DNA of 9,398 nucleotides, taken from CAYRTV01 sp046483285. GTDB taxonomy: Bacteria; Acidobacteriota; Aminicenantia; Aminicenantales; Aminicenantaceae. Shown one piece after another: positions 5,124 to 9,398 of the stretch. The notes under the pieces were generated by a model. That model did not search any database. It had not been told where the DNA came from and saw only the letters and a list, made by a program, of their open reading frames with translations. Position 1 is the stretch's first letter. The number at the start of each line of letters is the position of its first letter. The position numbers and the translations under genes were made by a program. The DNA lies in assembly GCA_046483285.1 (NCBI GenBank), contig JAWODN010000013.1, positions 1 to 9,398 on the forward strand, written 5' to 3'.

Positions 5124-7421
5124 ATGCTTCAATTAAAATCAATTTCTATTTATATCATTATATTAGGACTGCTCTATTTTCCGGCTGTCAATCATGCCGC
5201 TGTGATTGAATACGGCCTCACCATCGCCCGGGAAACCGTAAACATCACCGGTGACCCGGCCAAGGGCATGACCATAAACGGAGGAATCCCCGGTCCGGTG
5301 CTGCGCTTCACAGAGGGCGACACCGCCCGCATCCATGTGCATAATAAAATGAAAGTATCCACATCCATCCACTGGCACGGCATCCTGGTCCCTCCGGAAA
5401 TGGACGGGGTTCCCTATGTGAGTTTCCCGCCCATTGAAGCGGGAACCACCTTCACCTATGAATTTCCCATCCGGCAGTCCGGAACGTACTGGTACCATTC
5501 CCATTCCGAACTTCAGGAGCAGAGCGGCGTCTACGGTGCTATTGTCATCGAGCCGAAGGAAAAACGCTTCACCCCGGACCGGGAACATGTCATCGTTCTT
5601 TCCGACTGGACAGACGAGGACCCCCACAGTGTCATCCGCACCCTGCGCCGGGGCAGCGAATGGTACGCGCTCCAGAAAGGAAGCGGGCAGAGCATTATCG
5701 GGGCCGCCCGGGCCGGCATGCTGGGCGATTATTTTAAGCGCGAACTCCAGCGCATGCCGCCCATGGATATCGCGGACGTTGCCTATGACCGTTTTCTTGC
5801 CAACGGCCGGCCGGAATTCAGCCTGGAAGCCGCTCCGGGGGAAACCGTTCGCCTCCGGATTATTGACGGTTCAGCCAGCACCTTCTTTCATTTGGAATTC
5901 AGCGGCGGGCCGATGACAGTCGTTGCCGCCGACGGGCTCGATGTCGAGCCTGTTGAAATAAAGCGCTTTCTTATCGGGGTAGCTGAAACCTATGACGTGC
6001 TCATCGACATGCCGGAAACCGGCGCCTATGAACTGCGGGCCACGGCCCATGACGGTTCCGCCTTCGCCTCCCTCTGGCTGGGAAACGGGGCCCGGCATCC
6101 CGCTCCGGATGTGCCGAAACCGAACCTTTATCACTCTATGGGAGATTCAAGCCTGAAACGCATCTTTGCCTTAACACCCGCCGGCTCTATGGGCATGGCC
6201 GACAGGGCGGTCAACGCCGGTGAATTTGACCAGCCGGGCATGACGGGCATGGATGCGATGGATTCCATGTCAATGGAAGGCATGGATATGGGTTATATGG
6301 ACAGCATGGGGGATATGCATGATATGAAAGCGGAAAAGAAACAAAGCCGCATCAAAGAAAGCGCCCGCGACGGAAAAAAGTACGGCAATACATTCAGTCT
6401 TCTGGCCCCGGATGTTTCATCATCCGACAACCTGGCCATTGACGGCATGGACCCCTCTCGCCCCTGGCCCCCGTACGACAAGCTCCGCGCTTTAGAACCG
6501 ACCGCCTATCCCGAAGGTAATCCGGTACGCAGCATCCGCCTGACCCTGGACGGGGATATGGGCCGGTATGTGTGGTTCCTGAACAATAAGCCGATTTCAG
6601 AAAGCCACTACATCCGCATACGGGAGAACGAGGTGGTCCGTTTCATTATGATAAACCGTACTATGATGCACCACCCCATGCATCTGCACGGGCATTTCTT
6701 CCGTGTTATTAATCAGCATGGCGATTACTCCCCTCTTAAACACACGGTGAATGTGGCGCCCATGTCCACCACCGTGATTGAATTTCTGGCCAACGAGGTA
6801 GGCGACTGGTTCTTTCATTGCCATCTTCTCTACCACATGAAAAGCGGAATGGCCCGGGTGGTGCATTATGAGAATTTTCCTCTCCCCGAGAGTCTCACCG
6901 GAATCCGCAAAAAGCGGTTTAAGGAAGACTGGTATGCCTGGAGTGATCCGGTGATTTTAAGCAACATGAGCAGAGGCGCCCTTCTGGCGGCTGACATCCG
7001 CAATACCTTCGCTTTAAAATGGGAGACAGGATGGCAGAACACAGATGAGATCAAGTGGGAGACCATCTTCACTTGGAACCGCTTTATAAACCGCTTTTTC
7101 ACCGCTTTTGCAGGCGCCAACCTGGAGGGTGCCCGTGATAACATGGAGACAGTCCGCGGAGTTCTCGGCTTCCGCTACCTGTTGCCCCTGAATATCGAAT
7201 CCCGGGTATGGGTTGACACCGATCTCGGCGCCCGCTTCAGTTTGGAAAAGCATTTTGAACTGACCCCCCGCTTTATGCTGCTTGGCGAGGTCCAATACGA
7301 CACGCACGAACTCTGGGAAGGCCATGCCGGACTCTCTTATACCATCAGCAAATCCATCTCCCTGGTGGGGCAGTGGCACTCGGAATACGGCTGGGGCGGC
7401 GGTATACAGATCCGGCTTTGA
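5124..7421 (+). CDS. copA: CopA-type multicopper oxidase with C-terminal beta-barrel-like domain
   Basis: Counting from ATG 5124, this 765-residue enzyme is a CopA/PcoA-type copper-resistance oxidase. A Sec signal peptide (about 1-26, cleavage near NHA-A) replaces the Tat signal of classical CopA. Copper ligands are complete: HWHG (83-86), HSH (125-127), HPMHLHG (517-523), and HCHLLYHMKSGM (565-576) with Cys566 and Met576. CopA-specific text includes SGTYWYHSHSELQEQSG (119-135) and MDIADVAYDRFLANG (214-228). Residues 373-401 hold 11 Met in 29 positions (MxGM/MxxM/MDM type), a likely Cu(I)-binding segment. After the oxidase fold, about 600-765 is rich in alternating aromatic/polar strands and ends GWGGGIQIRL, like a CopB/PcoB outer-membrane barrel tail. 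From memory, similar fused tails occur in Bacteroidota copper oxidases, so the fusion is not unique. The frame also opens at 5058, but that start lacks a ribosome site. By eye the gene is GC-richer than its neighbours. Confidence 0.92.
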   Translation: MLQLKSISIYIIILGLLYFPAVNHAAVIEYGLTIARETVNITGDPAKGMTINGGIPGPVLRFTEGDTARIHVHNKMKVSTSIHWHGILVPPEMDGVPYVSFPPIEAGTTFTYEFPIRQSGTYWYHSHSELQEQSGVYGAIVIEPKEKRFTPDREHVIVLSDWTDEDPHSVIRTLRRGSEWYALQKGSGQSIIGAARAGMLGDYFKRELQRMPPMDIADVAYDRFLANGRPEFSLEAAPGETVRLRIIDGSASTFFHLEFSGGPMTVVAADGLDVEPVEIKRFLIGVAETYDVLIDMPETGAYELRATAHDGSAFASLWLGNGARHPAPDVPKPNLYHSMGDSSLKRIFALTPAGSMGMADRAVNAGEFDQPGMTGMDAMDSMSMEGMDMGYMDSMGDMHDMKAEKKQSRIKESARDGKKYGNTFSLLAPDVSSSDNLAIDGMDPSRPWPPYDKLRALEPTAYPEGNPVRSIRLTLDGDMGRYVWFLNNKPISESHYIRIRENEVVRFIMINRTMMHHPMHLHGHFFRVINQHGDYSPLKHTVNVAPMSTTVIEFLANEVGDWFFHCHLLYHMKSGMARVVHYENFPLPESLTGIRKKRFKEDWYAWSDPVILSNMSRGALLAADIRNTFALKWETGWQNTDEIKWETIFTWNRFINRFFTAFAGANLEGARDNMETVRGVLGFRYLLPLNIESRVWVDTDLGARFSLEKHFELTPRFMLLGEVQYDTHELWEGHAGLSYTISKSISLVGQWHSEYGWGGGIQIRL

Positions 7422-7429
7422 TGTCACTC

Positions 7430-7603
7430 TCATACGACATCATACCGGACCGGCGTCCAGTAACCGGTCTCCTCATCGGATTCAAACTTTTTCCCCGCAC
7501 GCAAAAAAGAATTCCCTTTCTTTTGTGTCTTCAACTCGTGCCAGACCTCCTCCTTTTTTGCCTGGTAAATTCTCAGGCATCCGGAAATTATTCCGCCGCC
7601 TGT
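7430..7603 (-). other. Unrecognised protein-like open frame without ATG
   Basis: On the minus strand, 57 codons are open between TGA at 7604-7606 and TGA at 7430-7432. They include KKEEVWHELKTQKKGNSFL and, after it, ESDEETGYWTPVRYDVV, which has the look of real protein. There is no ATG. A strong ribosome-site sequence (AAGGAGGAGG, plus-strand 7546-7555) precedes a TTG at 7534 by 11 bases, which would give a 34-residue product convergent with copA. It could be a tiny gene, the decayed tail of a lost gene, or chance. I do not recognise the family. Confidence 0.3.
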
Positions 7604-7644
7604 TCAACCTTTTGAAAAAACCGGCTTTTCTTGTATCCCGCATA

Positions 7645-7669
7645 AAAATTTACCGTTGATTACCTAGCC
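7645..7669 (+). repeat. Left copy of a 25-bp direct repeat
   Basis: These 25 bases (core TTGATTACCT at 7656-7665) match 8938-8962 at 23 of 25 positions, in the same orientation and 1293 bases apart. The pair encloses the inverted-repeat elements, the nucleotidyltransferase pair and a gene remnant. Confidence 0.65.
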
Positions 7670-7680
7670 TGGATTATTCC

Positions 7681-7782
7681 CGGGCCGGGATTGCCGCAGA
7701 TGTCGGAGTTGCAGCGAGGAAGCCGTGGCACTCCACTGCGACGAGCCGCAACCCGGCAGATGCGGTGAGATCCGGCCCGCCC
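7681..7782. repeat. About 102-bp palindromic MITE-like element
   Basis: The left end CGGGCCGGGATTGCCGCA pairs with the right end TGCGGTGAGATCCGGCCCG as imperfect terminal inverted repeats (the outer 8 bases exact). An inner pair GTTGC/GCAAC adds to the fold. The segment AAGCCGTGGCACTCC (about 7722-7736) is close to AAGCCGTGGCAATCC in the left 127-bp array, and its first 20 bases are the inverse of 299-318. It belongs to the same dispersed repeat family. It is non-coding. Confidence 0.6.
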
Positions 7783-7788
7783 GAAGGG

Positions 7789-7907
7789 TAAAAAAATTGT
7801 GATTAAAATAAAAATATGAAAATGAAAAACTTTCTATTTGAACTTTCAATAAAAATCATGTTAATTGCTGATAAAAAAGGGATTGCAAAAACATCACAAT
7901 TTTTTTA
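7789..7907. repeat. 119-bp AT-rich element with perfect 15-bp inverted repeats
   Basis: TAAAAAAATTGTGAT at 7789-7803 is the exact reverse complement of ATCACAATTTTTTTA at 7893-7907, enclosing 89 AT-rich, non-coding bases. It looks like a miniature inverted-repeat element. Read on either strand, the distal arm ends in a T-run, but the 89-base loop is too large for a simple terminator. Confidence 0.6.
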
Positions 7908-7910
7908 TGA

Positions 7911-7974
7911 ATAGGTCAGGCTAGCCAGGCTAAGTCATTAGTCAGGCTTGTTATTTTCCAATTAATAAGTCAGA
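7911..7974. repeat. Cluster of short GTCAGGCT / AAGTCA repeats
   Basis: GTCAGGCT occurs at 7915-7922 and 7941-7948, CCAGGCT between them, and AATAAGTCAG near 7964-7973. A related text lies inverted at about 1573-1596 (the reverse complement begins ATAGGTCAGGCT and ends AATAAGTCA). It sits just upstream of the 69-aa gene, so it could act as an operator, but this is only a possibility. Confidence 0.4.
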
Positions 7975-7992
7975 ATAATACGAGAAATTCAA

Positions 7993-8202
7993 ATGGACAT
8001 CCGCTGCATCGAAGTCATTGACGACAAAACCGCCGCCATATTAAAACAAAAAACCCCACGCGAACGGCTTGAGATCGCTTTTGGATTGTGGCGGACTGCG
8101 CGGACGATGCTTTATAATAATCTAAGATCTCTTCATCCGGACTGGGACAAAGAAACCATAGCTAAAGAAGTCAGCAGCAGGATGTCACATGGATCAAAGT
8201 GA
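7993..8202 (+). CDS. Small 69-residue protein, partner of the nucleotidyltransferase
   Basis: The product is 69 residues, soluble, with no signal or membrane segment. It starts MDIRCIEVIDD and carries LKQKTPRERLEIAFGLWRTA (17-36) and HPDWDKETIAKEVSSRMSHG (48-67). Proteins of this layout (a T-P-x-E-R-L-x-I-A segment, then H-P-[DE]-[WL], then R-x-x-H-G) are, from memory, common as small conserved genes next to nucleotidyltransferase-like genes in many bacteria, usually annotated hypothetical. The stop overlaps the start of the next gene by 14 bases, so the two are surely cotranscribed and probably coupled. The ribosome site is weak. An antitoxin-like role is possible but unproven. Confidence 0.78.
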   Translation: MDIRCIEVIDDKTAAILKQKTPRERLEIAFGLWRTARTMLYNNLRSLHPDWDKETIAKEVSSRMSHGSK

Positions 8203-8752
8203 ACTGCTTTCTTATATAGTCCATTGCTTTGAAAAATTAGACATCCCCTACTTCATTACCGGCTCAATCGCCTCCATCGCCTATGGAGAACCGCGTTTCA
8301 CCAATGACATCGATATTGTCGCGGATATTAAAAGAGATCATATTGATGAATTTAAAGACTGCTTCCCTGAAGATGACTTCTATATGGAAAAAGAATCCAT
8401 AAGGCGGGCCGTCAAATATCAGCATCGGTTTAACATCATACATCCGGCTTCCGGTTTCAAGATGGATATAATGATCAGTAAAAAAGATTCCTTTGATCAC
8501 AGCCGGTTCAGCCGGATTAAACGGCTGTTTATATCCGAAAACCAATCAGCGAATTTCGCTTCCCCTGAAGATGTTATCTTAAAAAAATTGGAATATTATA
8601 AACAAGGCGGATCAGAGAAGCATCTCCGTGACATCACCGGCATTCTTCGAATTTCAGGTGATTTGATCAATAAAGATTATCTTTTAATTTGGGCTGAAAA
8701 GCTCAACGTTAGAGAGATTTGGGAATCCGTTGTAAAAAAGACTCATTCGTAA
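8189..8752 (+). CDS. Nucleotidyltransferase-fold protein (Pol-beta superfamily)
   Basis: This 187-residue protein has the catalytic signature of the DNA polymerase beta-like nucleotidyltransferase superfamily: TGSIAS (24-29, the G-S motif), NDIDIV (39-44, giving Asp40 and Asp42) and a third carboxylate Asp93 in KMDIM. The later SPEDVILKKLEYYKQG (125-140) and LRDITGIL (146-153) are typical of the AbiEii/MenT-like and related minimal nucleotidyltransferases. All three acidic residues are present, so it may be active and transfer a nucleotide to a protein or RNA; the substrate is unknown. The start overlaps the 69-aa gene by 14 bases. A toxin-antitoxin or defence role fits the setting between repeats, but a plain housekeeping function cannot be excluded. 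Confidence 0.82.
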   Translation: MDQSELLSYIVHCFEKLDIPYFITGSIASIAYGEPRFTNDIDIVADIKRDHIDEFKDCFPEDDFYMEKESIRRAVKYQHRFNIIHPASGFKMDIMISKKDSFDHSRFSRIKRLFISENQSANFASPEDVILKKLEYYKQGGSEKHLRDITGILRISGDLINKDYLLIWAEKLNVREIWESVVKKTHS

Positions 8753-8759
8753 CGGAGGG

Positions 8760-8891
8760 TATCAGCCGGATTGGCGACGGCGTAATGCGCGGCCGGCCAA
8801 GCCAGCGGGTGTGGCTTTTAAACCGCCACCCCTTGTCGAATAGCTTCGGTGGTTTCGACTCAACAGGTGCCATGACCCAGTAACGCGGCAT
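8760..8891 (-). pseudogene. N-terminal remnant of a 'PRYWVMAP' family gene
   Basis: On the minus strand an ATG at 8891 follows a good ribosome site (AAGGAG) and gives MPRYWVMAPVESKPPKLFDK, then GWRF. This resembles, from memory, the N-termini of a conserved family (M-x-[RK]-Y-W-V-x-A-P, then F-D-x-V-W-x-F-D-L) annotated as hypothetical or restriction-like. After about residue 24 the text changes to unrelated low-complexity-looking sequence (rich in R, P, S) and the frame runs on into the 3' end of the nucleotidyltransferase gene, ending at 8709. So only the first two dozen codons look ancestral, and the rest was replaced or lost. Confidence 0.42.
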
Positions 8892-8937
8892 GCCGTACTC
8901 CTTCTTTCTCAATTCCTAACGCTCGGTATCCCCCCTG

Positions 8938-8962
8938 AAAATTTACCTTTGATTACCTGGCC
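8938..8962 (+). repeat. Right copy of the 25-bp direct repeat
   Basis: It matches 7645-7669 at 23 of 25 positions (differences at the 11th and 22nd bases). It lies between the gene remnant and the 3' end of the ABC ATPase gene. Confidence 0.65.
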
Positions 8963-8984
8963 CCCATCACCCATTTTTCACCTT

Positions 8985-9398
8985 TCACTCAATATACCCC
9001 AATTCTTTGAGCTGGGCGCGTATGCGGGCGTGCCCGTCTCCGGTGTTGAAAACCCGGCAGGATTTGAATTTCAATGCGACATCCATGTCTTTCTTCAACC
9101 TGGAGGTTAAAAATCGATTTTTGGTTTCGATGATCCGAAGGGAGGACATGCCGACGCTGCAGTCGATCTCATAGTGACTGCCGCGGTAATGAACCCGGTG
9201 GATGGAAGCCGGCAGGAACTGGGTCTGCGGTCCCGAGGCGATCTCAATATCCTCCGGCCTGATCAGGATCACAATATCCCCGTCATCCACCCGTCCGCCG
9301 GTATCCGTTTCAACCTCGATGGATGTGCCTTTAATATAAACCCGCCCCTTTTGCGCGAAGGCGTCCAGGACATTGACCTGTCCGATGAAGCTGGCCAC
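8985..9398 (-). CDS. ABC transporter ATP-binding protein, C-terminal TOBE part (partial)
   Basis: The visible 137 residues run off the right edge of the window; the GTG at the edge codes for Val in VASFIGQVNVLDA and is not a start. The text is the C-terminal half of an importer ATPase of the PotA/FbpC/CysA/aminoethylphosphonate class: F-I-G-x-x-N (4-9) as the lead-in, RPEDI (47-51) as the TOBE hallmark, then YRGSHYEIDC (71-80) in the second repeat, ending GYIE. TOBE domains of this type help regulate the ATPase or sense the substrate. The Walker A, signature and Walker B motifs lie outside the window, so the substrate (polyamine, iron, sulfate, phosphonate) cannot be told. It is convergent with the nucleotidyltransferase pair. 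Confidence 0.85.
   Translation of the reverse strand: MASFIGQVNVLDAFAQKGRVYIKGTSIEVETDTGGRVDDGDIVILIRPEDIEIASGPQTQFLPASIHRVHYRGSHYEIDCSVGMSSLRIIETKNRFLTSRLKKDMDVALKFKSCRVFNTGDGHARIRAQLKELGYIE

Noticed and set aside
7449..7470. Terminator after the copA-like gene (GACCGG/CCGGTC hairpin)
   Set aside because: The stem is only 6 bp with a 10-base loop and no T-run follows.
7282..7659. 125-codon plus-strand frame running past the copA stop
   Set aside because: It is out of frame within copA, and its remainder translates a pyrimidine-rich intergenic stretch. It has no ribosome site or recognisable domain.
1..9398. tRNA, rRNA or riboswitch
   Set aside because: No cloverleaf, CCA end, rRNA text or recognisable riboswitch core was seen on either strand; weak RNA structures cannot be excluded by eye.

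Overview
The window looks like a piece of a Gram-negative chromosome, most likely Desulfobacterota (former Deltaproteobacteria) or a similar environmental lineage. This rests on moderate GC, Tat-exported enzymes, an outer-membrane-type barrel tail on one enzyme, and short dispersed repeats of the 'GTCATTGCGAGG...' and 'GTCATTCTGAGGAGCGAAGCGACG' type. The taxonomic call is inference, because there is no rRNA or marker gene.

Layout. 1-276: a 127-bp unit in tandem (two full copies and a 22-bp start of a third), each with a strong hairpin. 568-1548 (+): a Tat-exported DUF362 protein. 1549-2282: no intact gene, but a degraded C-terminal remnant of an IS91-like transposase on the minus strand (1933-2178). 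4737-2283 (-): an apparent three-gene operon, in transcription order a SHOCT-domain membrane miniprotein, a PmtA/UbiE-like SAM methyltransferase and a CueO-like multicopper oxidase with a Tat signal. 4751-5057: the divergent intergenic region, filled with two repeat elements. 5124-7421 (+): a CopA-type multicopper oxidase with a Met-rich segment and a C-terminal beta-barrel-like domain. 7422-7992: a mosaic of inverted-repeat elements plus one unrecognised open frame. 7993-8752 (+): two overlapping genes, a 69-aa protein and a minimal nucleotidyltransferase, possibly a toxin-antitoxin-like pair. 8753-8984: the decayed N-terminus of an unrelated gene and a second copy of a 25-bp direct repeat. 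8985-9398 (-): the C-terminal end of an ABC transporter ATPase, cut by the window edge.

How the genes fit together. The middle (about 2.3-7.4 kb) is a copper-handling island. Two different multicopper oxidases, exported by different routes (Tat and Sec), are transcribed divergently. They would oxidise Cu(I) in the periplasm or at the outer membrane, and the SHOCT protein shows a Met/His/Trp cluster at its N-terminus. The methyltransferase is the unexpected member; its coupling to the oxidase suggests a lipid or quinone substrate but does not prove one. No P-type copper ATPase, CopZ, CueR or CopRS gene lies in the window.

Repeats surround the island: the left tandem array, an IS91 remnant, elements in the divergent promoter region, and a 20-bp sequence at 299-318 that recurs inverted at 7681-7700. 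The nucleotidyltransferase pair lies between two near-identical 25-bp direct repeats about 1.3 kb apart. This suggests a region built by successive small insertions rather than one intact mobile element.
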